From: Zobellia barbeyronii
Lineage (GTDB): Bacteria > Bacteroidota > Bacteroidia > Flavobacteriales > Flavobacteriaceae
DNA length: 64,000 nt
Direction: 5' to 3'
NCBI RefSeq assembly: GCF_018603515.1
Contig: NZ_JACATN010000003.1
Coordinates: forward strand, 558,001 to 622,000
Shown here one piece after another: positions 21,601-29,250 of this stretch. The notes beneath the pieces are model-generated. The model was given only the letters and a program-made list of their open reading frames with translations, did no database searches and was not told where the DNA came from. A program made the translations under genes and the position numbers. How positions within the stretch are numbered: position 1 is the stretch's first letter; each line of letters opens with the position of its first letter.

Positions 21601-23917
21601 CTGTAAACGTTCCATCGGCTTGTGTTACCGTGGCAATTAGATTACCGGCAACGACATCTGTAATAGCGATGCCGTTCGTGTTGATATCTACATCCGTTCC
21701 ATCTCCATTGGTGAATCGGTACAGACCGCCACCTAAATCAGTAATATCAGATTTGGCTACCGTTACACTATTTCCGGCTTCATCTACTAAAGTGATGTTA
21801 CCATCATTATTATCTTCTATTCGTACGATGCTCTCTTGAATGGAAACCGTTGTTCCATCTTCCTTTTCATAAAGACCTATTTCATTTCCACTAGTTGAAG
21901 TACCGGTGATATTTGTTATGGTTTCGTCTATTTCCGTAAAAGTTCCATCGGCTTGTGTTACCGTGGCAATTAAATTACCGGCAACGACATCTGTAATAGC
22001 GATGCCGTTCGTGTTGATATCTACATCGGTTCCATCTCCATTAGTGAATCGGTACAGACCGCCACCTAGATCCGTGATATCTGATTTAGCTACGGTTACA
22101 CTATTTCCAGCTTCATCTACTAAGGTGATGTTACCATCATTATTATCCTCTATTCGTACAATGCTCTCTTGAATGGAAACCGTTGTTCCGTCTTCCTTTT
22201 CGTAAACACCTATTTCATTTCCACTAGTTGAAGTGCCGGTGATATTTGTTATGGTTTCGTCTATTTCTGTAAACGTTCCATCGGCTTGTGTTACCGTGGC
22301 AATTAGATTACCGGCAACGACATCTGTTATAGCAATGCCATTCGTGTTGATATCTACATCCGTTCCATCTCCATTGGTGAATCGGTACAGACCGCCACCT
22401 AAATCCGTGATATCTGATTTAGCTACGGTTACACTGTTTCCGGCTTCATCTACTAAAGTGATGTTACCATCATTATTATCTTCTATTCGTACAATGCTCT
22501 CTTGAATGGAAACCGTAGTTCCATCTTCCTTTTCGTAAACACCTATTTCATTTCCACTGGTTGAAGTACCGGTGATATTTGTTATGGTTTCATCTATTTC
22601 CGTAAACGTTCCATCGGCTTGTGTTACCGTGGCAATTAAATTACCGGCAACGACATCTGTAATAGCGATGCCGTTCGTGTTGATATCTACATCGGTTCCA
22701 TCTCCATTAGTGAATCGGTACAGACCGCCACCTAGATCCGTGATATCTGATTTAGCTACGGTTACACTATTTCCAGCTTCATCTACTAAGGTGATGTTAC
22801 CATCATTATTATCCTCTATTCGTACAATGCTCTCTTGAATGGAAACCGTTGTTCCGTCTTCCTTTTCGTAAACACCTATTTCATTTCCACTAGTTGAAGT
22901 GCCGGTGATATTTGTTATGGTTTCGTCTATTTCTGTAAACGTTCCATCGGCTTGTGTTACCGTGGCAATTAGATTACCGGCAACGACATCTGTTATAGCA
23001 ATGCCATTCGTGTTGATATCTACATCCGTTCCATCTCCATTTGTAAACCTATAAACACCGCCACCTAAATCAGTAATGTCAGATTTGGCTACCGTTACAC
23101 TGTTTCCGGCTTCATCTACTAAAGTGATGTTGCCATCATTATTATCCTCTATTCGTACAATGCTCTCTTGAATGGAAACCGTAGTTCCATCTTCCTTTTC
23201 GTAAACACCTATTTCATTTCCACTGGTTGAAGTACCGGTAATATTCGTAATTGTTTCATTGATGTCCGTGGTAGAACCATCTGCCTCATTAACCGTTGCA
23301 ATACGATTACCTAATATGACATTATCTATGGACATTCCATTGGTGTCAATTGTCACATCTGTACCATCACCGTTTGTAAACTGGTATACACCACCACCTA
23401 AATCTGTTATATCTGATTTAGCTACGGTTACTGTTGCTCCTGATTCATTGGTTAGCGTAATGTTACCATCACCAGCATCACTGATAGTAGTAATTGTTTC
23501 ATTGATCGTAACTAAATCACCGTTTTCATTTTCATAAACACCAATAGCATTCCCTAATGCAGCCGTTCCCGTTAAGGTAGTAATGGTCTCTACCGGTAGG
23601 ATAACTGTTGCTGTACCTCCATTTTCAAGTGTAAGAGAAAGTTCTCCACTTACATTATCAAAAGTAAAGTTTTGAAGTTGCTGATCATCGGAAGAGGTCA
23701 ACTCCCAAGAATCACCATCCCAGAAATAAATTGTACCGGTATCAGTATTGACATAAATATCGCCAATATCTGCTCCTGCAGGAGTAGGTAACCCTGGAGC
23801 GGTAACATCTGTACCGCTTAACACCTCGCAATTACATTGGTCTTCTAAATTGACCGTAGTCTGTGCAAATGTTAATCCGGAGATTAGGAAAACTAAGAGT
23901 GTAATTATTCTTTTCAT
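12674..23917 (-). CDS. Giant repetitive fibre protein with tail-fibre-like C-terminus
   Basis: I start at the ATG at 23917 (3,747 residues), because it gives a compact signal peptide (KR then a hydrophobic core, ending LTFAQ). The frame extends upstream through other ATGs to a TTG at 23950, which would put extra polar residues before it. After a collar region (about 20-115; DIYVNTDTGTIYFWDG) come six tandem 111-residue units. A long mosaic of short NE(I/F)Q modules follows, including about 24 copies of a 37-residue module (EIQTVASADGSVDVV...). Then come DNQ(N/S)I modules. Last is a tip with two VGIGT...DVEG motifs typical of phage tail-fibre and related trimeric stalks, and a beta-rich tail ending NVVFVVK. 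No type-B or type-A T9SS C-terminal domain is recognisable. The protein probably forms a long surface fibre. It is the first gene of a probable operon with the type-B substrate and PorP/SprF genes. Function is inferred. Confidence 0.85.
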   Translation of the reverse strand: MKRIITLLVFLISGLTFAQTTVNLEDQCNCEVLSGTDVTAPGLPTPAGADIGDIYVNTDTGTIYFWDGDSWELTSSDDQQLQNFTFDNVSGELSLTLENGGTATVILPVETITTLTGTAALGNAIGVYENENGDLVTINETITTISDAGDGNITLTNESGATVTVAKSDITDLGGGVYQFTNGDGTDVTIDTNGMSIDNVILGNRIATVNEADGSTTDINETITNITGTSTSGNEIGVYEKEDGTTVSIQESIVRIEDNNDGNITLVDEAGNSVTVAKSDITDLGGGVYRFTNGDGTDVDINTNGIAITDVVAGNLIATVTQADGTFTEIDETITNITGTSTSGNEIGVYEKEDGTTVSIQESIVRIEDNNDGNITLVDEAGNSVTVAKSDITDLGGGLYRFTNGDGTDVDINTNGIAITDVVAGNLIATVTQADGTFTEIDETITNITGTSTSGNEIGVYEKEDGTTVSIQESIVRIEDNNDGNITLVDEAGNSVTVAKSDITDLGGGLYRFTNGDGTDVDINTNGIAITDVVAGNLIATVTQADGTFTEIDETITNITGTSTSGNEIGVYEKEDGTTVSIQESIVRIEDNNDGNITLVDEAGNSVTVAKSDITDLGGGLYRFTNGDGTDVDINTNGIAITDVVAGNLIATVTQADGTFTEIDETITNITGTSTSGNEIGLYEKEDGTTVSIQESIVRIEDNNDGNITLVDEAGNSVTVAKSDITDLGGGLYRFTNGDGTDVDINTNGIAITDVVAGNLIATVTQADGTFTEIDETITTLSTADSVNYTYTSENGTPTSFDGTDDQEASEVNLTTPLDVDGDSVDETTVEEAIIDLAANASDNQNLTGATLSGTNQLQIDIERGSSTSVDLSSLVETVIAGTGAISVADDGNGNYTVTSTDPDEDETNELTLIDSGAPVVIPSNSGVTYVDDVAGQLYVFDGTTWQQVGGSAAPDADPDPNNELQTLTSTDGSVTLTPSGNDYDLSVAVVDGTETKVESGNANVTVTGDGSTATPYQISSVDLDEQNATEVPLDAPFDVDGDTVNETTVQEALEDLAANASDNQQVSSAVGIVNETVNIDLERGGSTTINIQDADADATNEIQDATEVALNTPFDVDGDTVNETTVQEALEDLAANASDDQTLSTDGNPGNVSISEGNAISLNVDDADANASNEIQTLTSTDGSVTLTPSGNDYDLSVAVVDGTETKVESGNANVTVTGDGSIASPYQISSVDLDEQNATEVLLDAPFDVDGDTVNETTVQEALEDLAANASDNQQISSTVTTPNELVNVALERGSNFDIDIRDADSDVTNELTLLGNGSPTVTPSNSGVTYVDEVAGQLYVYDGTTWNAVGGNASPDLDGNPNNEIQTVASADGSVDVVRTGDDFDLSITIPANNDNDATNEFQDLSLTGDNLTLSDDPTATAIDLSPYANNDTNEIQTVASADGSVDVVRTGDDFDLSITIPANNDNDATNEIQSVASADGSVDVVRTGDDFDLSITIPANNDNDATNEFQDLSLTGDNLTLSDDPTATAIDLSPYANNDTNEIQTVASADGSVDVVRTGDDFDLSITIPANNDNDATNEIQDLGIAGDQLSITGGNTVTIPTADGSETIVNGAGINAVTGSGTTASPYVVTGTEVDGDITNEIQTVASADGSVDVVRTGDDFDLSITIPANNDNDITNEIQTVASADGSVDVVRTGDDFDLSITIPTNNDNDATNEFQDLSLTGDNLTLSDDPTATAIDLSPYANNDTNEIQTVASADGSVDVVRTGDDFDLSITIPTNNDNDATNEFQDLSLTGDNLTLSDDPTATAIDLSPYANNDTNEIQTVASADGSVDVVRTGDDFDLSITIPANNDNDATNEIQDLGIAGDQLSITGGNTITLPSADGSETVVNGAGINAVTGSGTTASPYVVTGTEVDGDITNELTFVDAGTPAATGTTGTNSGETYVDTLTGQLYVYDGSTWQQVGGNASPDADPDPNNEIQTVASADGSVDVVRTGDDFDLSITIPTNNDNDATNEFQDLSLTGDNLTLSDDPTATAIDLSPYANNDTNEIQTVASADGSVDVVRTGDDFDLSITIPTNNDNDATNEFQDLSLTGDNLTLSDDPTATAIDLSPYANNDTNEIQTVASADGSVDVVRTGDDFDLSITIPANNDNDITNEIQTVASADGSVDVVRTGDDFDLSITIPANNDNDATNEFQDLSLTGDNLTLSDDPTATAIDLSPYANNDTNEIQTVASADGSVEVVRTGDDFDLSITIPANNDNDATNEFQDLSLTGDNLTLSDDPTATAIDLSPYANNDTNEIQTVASADGSVDVVRTGDDFDLSITIPTNNDNDATNEIQDLGIAGDQLSITGGNTVTIPTADGTETKVESGNANVTVTGDGSTGSPYQISSIDNVDDADADATNEIQDLGIVGDQLSITGGNTVTIPTADGSETIVNGAGINSVTGSGTTASPYVVTGTEVDGDITNEIQTLTSTDGSVTLTPSGDDYDLSVAAADGSETVVNGAGINAVTGSGTTASPYVVTGTEVDGDITNEIQTVASSDGSVDVVRTGDDFDLSITIPTNNDNDATNEFQDLSLTGDNLTLSDDPTATAIDLSPYANNDTNEIQTVASADGSVDVVRTGDDFDLSITIPANNDNDATNEIQDLGIAGDQLSITGGNTVTIPTADGSETIVNGAGINSVTGSGTTASPYVVTGTEVDGDITNEIQTVASSDGSVDVVRTGDDFDLSITIPTNNDNDATNEFQDLSLTGDNLTLSDDPTATAIDLSPYANNDTNEIQTVASADGSVDVVRTGDDFDLSITIPTNNDNDATNEIQDLGIAGDQLSITGGNTVTIPTADGSETIVNGAGINAVTGSGTTASPYIVTGTEVDGDITNEIQTVASADSSVDVVRTGDDFDLSITIPANNDNDATNEIQTVASADGSVDVVRTGDDFDLSITIPANNDNDITNEIQTVASSDGSVDVVRTGDDFDLSITIPANNDNDITNEIQTVASSDGSVDVVRTGDDFDLSITIPANNDNDATNEIQTVASSDGSVDVVRTGDDFDLSITIPANNDNDATNEFQDLSLTGDNLTLSDDPTATAIDLSPYANNDTNEIQTVASSDGSVDVVRTGDDFDLSITIPANNDNDATNEIQDLGIAGDQLSITGGNTVTIPTADGSETIVNGAGINSVTGSGTTASPYVVTGTEVDGDITNEIQTLTSTDGSVTLTETNDDYNLSVNFPASSDNQNIESLAVNTTSNVLTVGIEDGTSQTVDLSHLDNTGTDNQNIESLAVNTSSNVLTVGIEDGSSQTVNLSHLDNSGTDNQSIRNLTFSGNTLTVGIENGSSDTVSLAALADNQSIQGSGLSGTTLTIGIEEGSSQTVNLSSLANTDNQQISLAGNIITLANGTGSNTTVDLTDFRDDQNLTSAVVVPNQSVEVQINDGTNTTIDIRDADSDATNELQDLELTGSTLTLTNPATSGNSVDLSGLADHDWYEVGGTSAPDAITDNIFTEGNVGIGTTTITNNRALDVEGNVEINDYLYMNSKETLRATDGWLRINTHGTNGFGTGNLFNKYTRIDNRVTINETGGNFDFRVEGDTNTHLLFTDASSDEVGIGTSSPDAKLDVEGGTVRFSDYGSNAITGTPTSLMGVEADGDLVEVNSLKASKIFYPPSIEVDASTNGTGRTIDLHAQYVAQYGSPMVASASAPAAIPTYANTELYYYVTFYDTAVFANVNVNAAGVMTYDVIGQPASYNSLINVVFVVK
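14512..19829 (-). repeat. Mosaic array of NEIQ/NEFQ modules inside the fibre gene
   Basis: Read on the minus strand, this tract encodes about 24 copies of a 37-residue module (111 bases; key residues EIQTVAS-DGSVDVVRTGDDFDLSITIP) and about 11 copies of a 34-residue module (102 bases; EFQDLSLTGDNLTL...LSPYANND). Between them are copies of a 63-residue module (EIQDLGIAGDQLSITGG...VDGDITN) in varying order. Copies are nearly identical at the DNA level, all units are multiples of three, and the frame is never broken. Counts were made by eye on the translation. Confidence 0.85.
21573..23570 (-). repeat. Six tandem 333-base (111-residue) repeats in the fibre gene
   Basis: Equivalent positions recur exactly every 333 bases at 21906, 22239, 22572, 22905 and 23238. 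Five units are nearly identical; the sixth, most N-terminal one (23238-23570) is diverged. Each unit encodes a block beginning around ITNITGTSTSGNEIG and ending TQADGTFTEIDE. The units at 21906 and 22572 match each other almost perfectly, while those at 22239 and 22905 share a different set of variants. This suggests a 666-base dimer was duplicated. Confidence 0.9.
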
Positions 23918-24459
23918 GACCATTACTTTACTTAAAATCATATTGTTCAAAATTTCTTCATAGCCACTTGAACAATCGTTACAAGTAGCGAACTATTTTA
24001 AACTAAAATCAAAGCTGAAATCTTACCCGGGACATTGTACTTTTTATGTACATTCTTGGTATGGTGAAGAGGAGGTTGGTACTTCCTAAATGCCATTTGG
24101 TTTTGAAAAAAAACCTATGTCAAAATTTGGTTAAGTTATTCAGTTTTTGGGTTGTGTAGAATCAATTCAATTGAATATGATCCAATTACACTTTACAAAA
24201 TTAACCTTAGTGTTAGCAACAGAAAATAATTGTTGTATAAGTGTTAATTACTATTGTATAGGTAGAGAAAGCTGAGGTCTTGGTTTATTTTTTTCTTGTG
24301 TCAATCGTCGATAAGTTCAATAATACGACTGACTTACGAGCCATTATCCCGAAAATAAATTCGTTGAAATACCTACTTTTTAACACTAAATGAAATGTTA
24401 ATTTTACTGATTTAGAAGATAATTTTGGCCCTTTATCTGAGCTCAAATAAGAAAAATTT
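23918..24459. other. Long intergenic region upstream of the fibre operon
   Basis: About 540 AT-rich bases lie between the stop of the 24460-28959 gene and the chosen fibre start; the first 33 bases could be coding if an upstream start is used. The region should hold the fibre-operon promoter. One minus-strand TAATTTTG (-7-like) occurs near 24197-24204 without a well-spaced TTG. A short inverted repeat TGTAC-N7-GTACA lies at 24036-24052. No gene, RNA or convincing terminator was seen. Confidence 0.45.
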
Positions 24460-27400
24460 CTAGTTGGGTTTTACTCTATATGTAATTCTTCTGTTAGTAA
24501 TAACAGTGTACGCTTTAACCGTACTTAATGGAGAAAATTCAGATGTAGAGTTGGTTAAAGTTGCCGTGGTGGTTATCGTCTTTCCTAACGCTATTCCTGA
24601 AGGTAAAGGAATACTAAATTTAAACTTATTGGTGTTATCCGTATTATTGTCTTCATCTGTGTAGGTAGAAATATTTGTCTCCGAATCAGAAGCAGAACCT
24701 TCTACCATAGTATTAAGGTAGCGTTGCCCCTCCCCATAGTCATAAATCATTCCCAATGTATTATCACCAATGGTTGCCGTACCTTCATTAATATCCGTAG
24801 CAAACAGCTCTATAGTCGCCCCTGGTCTTGACAAGCCTTCTATCACTAAATTAGTTCCTGAAACGAACGCTCCAGTAATTATAGGGAAGTTAACAGCTCC
24901 ATTAGGGCCATTATCACTATCCCCTGAATCATTAATTGTTACTCCATCACCAAATCCATCTGTTAAATCTAAATCAATACCTAATGCTGCACTAGCCGTT
25001 CCGTTTGCATATATAGAATTTCTAGAAATTAAGTTTCCAGATGTATTACCTCCACTTAATACAATTCCTGCTCCGCCATTTGCAGCTATAATATTATTGA
25101 CTACGGATGAGTTACTGCCGTCTAAACGAATTCCTACGTTGGCATCATCCCCCGTACATTTACCTCCATCTTGACCTGAATTTGTAATTGTATTATCCGT
25201 AATCGTTAATGACCCAGTTATTCCTTCTGCATCAATCCCAAGTGAAGCTGCTCTATCTATTAAATTCTGTTGAATAACGATACCAGTACCTCCACTGATT
25301 TTTATATTGTCAAAACAAGCATTACTGCCATTGTCCGTAATATGATTATTTTGAATAGTAGTAGATGTTCCACCGGCAACTAAAATACCCTCATCTGTAT
25401 TTTCTGTAATATAATTGCTATCTATTATAGCTATTCCCCCAGTAACCTCAACACCATAATCTATATTACCTGAAGGATTACCAACAGCATTTACGCCTAA
25501 TAAACTATGGGACACGGTAGCCGAACCACCTTGAATGATAATTCCGGCATTGTTACCTGCACGAACAGCCAAATTACGCGTTACTACATTGGTTCCGTTT
25601 AATTGAAGAACATCTCCACCTGCACTATACAATTCTATTTCTGGTCTCTCAAAATTTGGTAAAGCCGTATTGGAATTCCCTACTCCTGTTCCTCCTAAAC
25701 CTACTGTTCCAGAATTAGTATTTCCCGAATAGGCCGTTTGCGTACGACCATCAATCACGGTATTTGTGCCTGTTACAACAGGCAACTCGTTAGGGTTTGA
25801 CATGGTAAAGTTAAAATACCCATTCGCAAAATTATTATCGGCGGCTCTGCCTAAAGGGTCTGCCGTAGAGGGTATCATAAATATTGAAATGTCTTCTCCT
25901 GCTACTGGATCAAACAAACTATTGGCTTCTATATCCAAACCTACTTCACCTATGGTATTAGAATTCCTGATAAACTGAGTCAATGAACCCTGGCCGGTTT
26001 CATTTGTATTAACAATGGTATTAAAATTAAATCCAAAATTGATACCTACTACACCGTTACCTGCAACCTCTACGGCAGATATACTTTGCGCATTATTAAA
26101 AACACCTAAGGAAACATCTTGACCTGCTTTTGGATTAGCCCCTCCTACTTGATTAGTAATATCTATAATATTACCAGAAACCATCTCTGTCTTGTATGTC
26201 TGAACCGGATAGCAAGAAGAACAATTTGGCCCATTATCTCTTGTAGATCTTACGGTTGAACTTACCACTTTAACAAAGTAATCTCCATCCGCCATTCCTC
26301 CAAATGAATAATTTCCGTTTGCTTCCGTATTTTTTCTCTGGATAAAAGTCCCTGAAGAATCAAAAAGTTCTACAATTGCTCCTGATATTCCTATCCCTCC
26401 CGATGTTAATTGATTGCGACCTGCACCTCCTGGATAATTGATATCCTCAAAAACACGGCCTGCAATTAAGTTGGAAGGAACTTTTAATACCACCGCTGCA
26501 GAAATAACAAAATCTTGACCTACATCTACATTTGCCGTTACTTCACTATCCGCTGGTTGTATAAATGACGAAATATCATACGTATCTAAATCTACACCAT
26601 ACATATTAGCATTATTATAAACTGGTGGCCCTACGGTGTTATCATAAATTGTAGAATTATAAGAGTTGTTACCCGTTTGTCCCCCATCACCTATCAAAAT
26701 ATTTTTCTGATTTCGCTGGTTGGTAATCGATAGTTCTTCAGGATTAGTTGAACCAGAACTTGAACCATTTAAATCCGGATCACCTTCCCATGATAAAAAT
26801 GAAGCTTTAGCCCCTGTTCCTGATATGGCATAAAATGAATCTAGCGTAAACGAATTACCATCATTACTAAGTCCATCAAAACCTTGATATAAATTTATAT
26901 TTACAGCTGGTAAAGAACGGTCTTCATAAAACACCATTAGTGCCCAGCCCCCTAGAACCGTACTGGTAGTACAATATTCTCCCGTATTGTTAATCGTTAA
27001 ACCACTAAAATCAAAAACATTGCTCGACAAATTAGATACACCTTGCAATATGCTGGTTACATCACTTACATATCCAAAGAAGTTTCTGTTACCCAGAGAG
27101 GTTTGATACAGAAAATTAGCAGAAACGCTTTGCCCTTCAAAAATTACATCTGCATCACGAATGGTACTAGAATGAGACCAATATAAATAAGCTCTTTCTA
27201 CAGTTGCTGTTCCCGGAACCGGAGAAACCAAACTATTGGACGATGATGTCGTAACCGCACAAGGACTAGCTCCATTTGGGCTCGTACGCATGGTACCTCC
27301 CGTGGTTGAATAATCATAATACCCATCAAATTCTTGAAATAGTGTTAAAGGGTCATTTGCCAAAATTTGTGAGTTTATGGTTCCTTTTCCTTTATCGTTA

Positions 27401-28959
27401 TAGTTCACGACTGCATATTGAGCAGTTGCTCCTGTAAATTCTATATCAAAATCTTCAGCAAATTCAGGTACACCATCATTAGAAATAGGTACTGATATTG
27501 TTTGGACATTATTTAGTTCTCCCGTAAATGTTAAAGTACCTGATGATGCAGTATAATCGCTACCAGCCAGCGCCAAACCATCTACTGTTTGAAAATCTAC
27601 AGTAAACGGAGATTCTACAAACCCAAAGAAAAATATATTTCTACCATGTGCAGCCCTAGTGGACCTTACTGTGAATACGGCATTACCCACATCTTCATCA
27701 AAAGTTATGTCATCAATTACAATAATAGGACCATCAACAAAACAATTAATTTCTGCTTCCCAACCAGCGCCTGTATTGCTTCCGTTAGAAACAAATCTAA
27801 ATGTTAGACAGCCAGATGCAGCAGAAGAATTTATACTTGTAGGTACATTGGCACTATCATACTGGCCAATTAATGTACCACTGGTATTAGAACCGTCATA
27901 AACATATAGTACATCTCCCGAAACAATTTCAAAGCTTGTAAAATTTATATTTATATAAGTATCGGCGGTATCTGGGCAAATGGTATATGTTACATCTTGA
28001 TTGTTACTGTAATTAGAAAGTCCGCCCGGGTCAAAAAAGGTATCACTACATGTGGTAACGCTACCACCGTCTGTCATTATAAGAGCATCGTCATCTATAA
28101 TTGTTCCTGTAGCTGTGTCACTAATATCAACCGTTGGATCAGACGCTAATGTAAATTCTAAAGTAAAATTTTCAGGATTTTCTATCGTACCATCATCTAA
28201 AATAGGAACGGTAATGGTTTCCGTATCTCCAGCAGTACCATTAAAATTTAAAACACCAGTCCTAGACGTATAGTCGCTTCCATTAACCGCCGAACCATCT
28301 ACAGTTTGGTAATTCAGCGTAAAAGGTCCTGTAGTATTAGTACCTGTATGCCTAACTGTAAAAGTAGCATTGCCTGAATCTTCATCTACAGTAACATCAT
28401 TAACCTCTATAACTGGGATAGGTGCGGGAAAAGTTGCCAAAATCTGAAAATTATCGATTAAGGCATAATCATCATTATTCCAATTATTGCCCGATTTTGC
28501 AAACCTTACCGTTGTGGTTGCAGAAATAAAACCAGATATGTCTCGCGTATAAGTTCCTGAACTGTTATTCCCACTAATTGTACCTACCGTTGTATAAGAT
28601 GCTCCACCATTATTGGACACCTCTATTCCCAAAGCTCTACCGTTGGTAAGACTTACAGTCTGCCAATTAAAACTAAGCACTGCTGTTGCAGCCCCATTAA
28701 GGTTAGCCGATCTGCGTATATTTTCTGCCCATATATAATAAAGTTCTAGTCTATTGCTACTTATTCTAATATATTGACTGGCAGGGCCATTATTTGTATC
28801 CCCTGTTTCTACCCAATCTGTAGAAAAATTAGAACTACCATTATTATTTGAATACGATACACTGCTAAAATTATCACGATAGGTTTCCTGAGCGACCAAC
28901 TGAAATGAAAACAGCAGCGCTACAAAAATGTAAAGGAATTTTAAAGAGTTATACAACAT
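24460..28959 (-). CDS. Giant secreted protein: Calx-beta, CUB, SdrD_B-like and beta-helix domains
   Basis: The product has 1,499 residues. Signal peptide 1-24 (MLYNSLKFLYIF...LVAQ). Visible parts in order: a jelly-roll-like segment (about 25-178); Calx-beta (about 181-289; VDEDSGNATFTV, GSDYT); a CUB domain (about 290-405; CSDTFFDPGG, VLYVYDG); a second Calx-beta (about 411-520); a 290-residue beta-rich region I cannot assign; an SdrD_B/Cna-B-like domain (about 830-905; AGRVFEDIN...GNYSFGGMADGDY); and a right-handed parallel beta-helix (about 1057-1320) with many GI-xx-NxI-xxN turns. The extreme C-terminus TVKAYTVITNRRITYRVKPN matches that of the next gene upstream. No type-B domain is present. 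The protein is probably exported and surface-exposed; the beta-helix could bind or cleave polysaccharide, but no catalytic set was identified. It is paired with the 29251-34818 gene through shared ends and leader. Confidence 0.85.
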   Translation of the reverse strand: MLYNSLKFLYIFVALLFSFQLVAQETYRDNFSSVSYSNNNGSSNFSTDWVETGDTNNGPASQYIRISSNRLELYYIWAENIRRSANLNGAATAVLSFNWQTVSLTNGRALGIEVSNNGGASYTTVGTISGNNSSGTYTRDISGFISATTTVRFAKSGNNWNNDDYALIDNFQILATFPAPIPVIEVNDVTVDEDSGNATFTVRHTGTNTTGPFTLNYQTVDGSAVNGSDYTSRTGVLNFNGTAGDTETITVPILDDGTIENPENFTLEFTLASDPTVDISDTATGTIIDDDALIMTDGGSVTTCSDTFFDPGGLSNYSNNQDVTYTICPDTADTYININFTSFEIVSGDVLYVYDGSNTSGTLIGQYDSANVPTSINSSAASGCLTFRFVSNGSNTGAGWEAEINCFVDGPIIVIDDITFDEDVGNAVFTVRSTRAAHGRNIFFFGFVESPFTVDFQTVDGLALAGSDYTASSGTLTFTGELNNVQTISVPISNDGVPEFAEDFDIEFTGATAQYAVVNYNDKGKGTINSQILANDPLTLFQEFDGYYDYSTTGGTMRTSPNGASPCAVTTSSSNSLVSPVPGTATVERAYLYWSHSSTIRDADVIFEGQSVSANFLYQTSLGNRNFFGYVSDVTSILQGVSNLSSNVFDFSGLTINNTGEYCTTSTVLGGWALMVFYEDRSLPAVNINLYQGFDGLSNDGNSFTLDSFYAISGTGAKASFLSWEGDPDLNGSSSGSTNPEELSITNQRNQKNILIGDGGQTGNNSYNSTIYDNTVGPPVYNNANMYGVDLDTYDISSFIQPADSEVTANVDVGQDFVISAAVVLKVPSNLIAGRVFEDINYPGGAGRNQLTSGGIGISGAIVELFDSSGTFIQRKNTEANGNYSFGGMADGDYFVKVVSSTVRSTRDNGPNCSSCYPVQTYKTEMVSGNIIDITNQVGGANPKAGQDVSLGVFNNAQSISAVEVAGNGVVGINFGFNFNTIVNTNETGQGSLTQFIRNSNTIGEVGLDIEANSLFDPVAGEDISIFMIPSTADPLGRAADNNFANGYFNFTMSNPNELPVVTGTNTVIDGRTQTAYSGNTNSGTVGLGGTGVGNSNTALPNFERPEIELYSAGGDVLQLNGTNVVTRNLAVRAGNNAGIIIQGGSATVSHSLLGVNAVGNPSGNIDYGVEVTGGIAIIDSNYITENTDEGILVAGGTSTTIQNNHITDNGSNACFDNIKISGGTGIVIQQNLIDRAASLGIDAEGITGSLTITDNTITNSGQDGGKCTGDDANVGIRLDGSNSSVVNNIIAANGGAGIVLSGGNTSGNLISRNSIYANGTASAALGIDLDLTDGFGDGVTINDSGDSDNGPNGAVNFPIITGAFVSGTNLVIEGLSRPGATIELFATDINEGTATIGDNTLGMIYDYGEGQRYLNTMVEGSASDSETNISTYTDEDNNTDNTNKFKFSIPLPSGIALGKTITTTATLTNSTSEFSPLSTVKAYTVITNRRITYRVKPN

Positions 28960-29162
28960 TCTATATATCTACAAATAACCTAGTTTCTTTGTCAATAGAA
29001 TTCATTGACCTTCTAACCAGGCAAATATATCTGTATATAAACTGTTAGTATAAATATTGTTGTGTAAGTCCCAAATGTATGCGCAACTGGTAGATTTTTG
29101 AATGTCAACTGATTTCTAAAATTACTTAAACCCCTGTAAAACTTCTGTCTTATCGATTAAAA
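28960..29162 (-). promoter_or_regulatory. Conserved promoter/5' leader, copy A
   Basis: This 203-base region aligns without gaps to the region before the neighbouring giant gene (34819-35021). Matching blocks occur at identical offsets from the ATG: ACAAATAAC (offset 12), GTCAA-AGAATT-ATTGAC (32), AAATATAT (64), ATTGTTGTGTA (97), AAATGTA (114) and TATCGATTAAA (192). A minus-strand TACATTTG at 29072-29079 matches the -7 consensus, but the nearest upstream TTG is 26 bases away, so promoter assignment is tentative. A hairpin GTCAAT-N7-ATTGAC lies at 28991-29009, inside the presumed leader. Confidence 0.55.
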
Positions 29163-29250
29163 GTCTATCTAAATACGGTTTTAATAAAACTAAATTATAT
29201 GTTATTTAATAGACCCCTTTTTGTTCGAGTCACTATCTCTATTTAAGAAA

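Noticed and set aside
21570-22838. Four nearly identical plus-strand open frames of about 88-90 codons
   Set aside because: They are antisense shadows of the 333-base coding repeats, with no independent start signals or recognisable product.
14512-23570. Regular repeats suggesting a CRISPR or satellite array
   Set aside because: Units are 102, 111 or 333 bases, contiguous without unique spacers, always in frame within one long coding sequence, and no cas genes are present.
23918-23950. TTG start at 23950 for the fibre gene
   Set aside because: It would put 11 mostly polar residues before an otherwise standard signal peptide; the ATG at 23917 fits better.
24036-24052. TGTAC-N7-GTACA inverted repeat as an operator
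   Set aside because: Arms of only 5 bp are expected by chance in AT-rich DNA and no second copy was found upstream of related genes.
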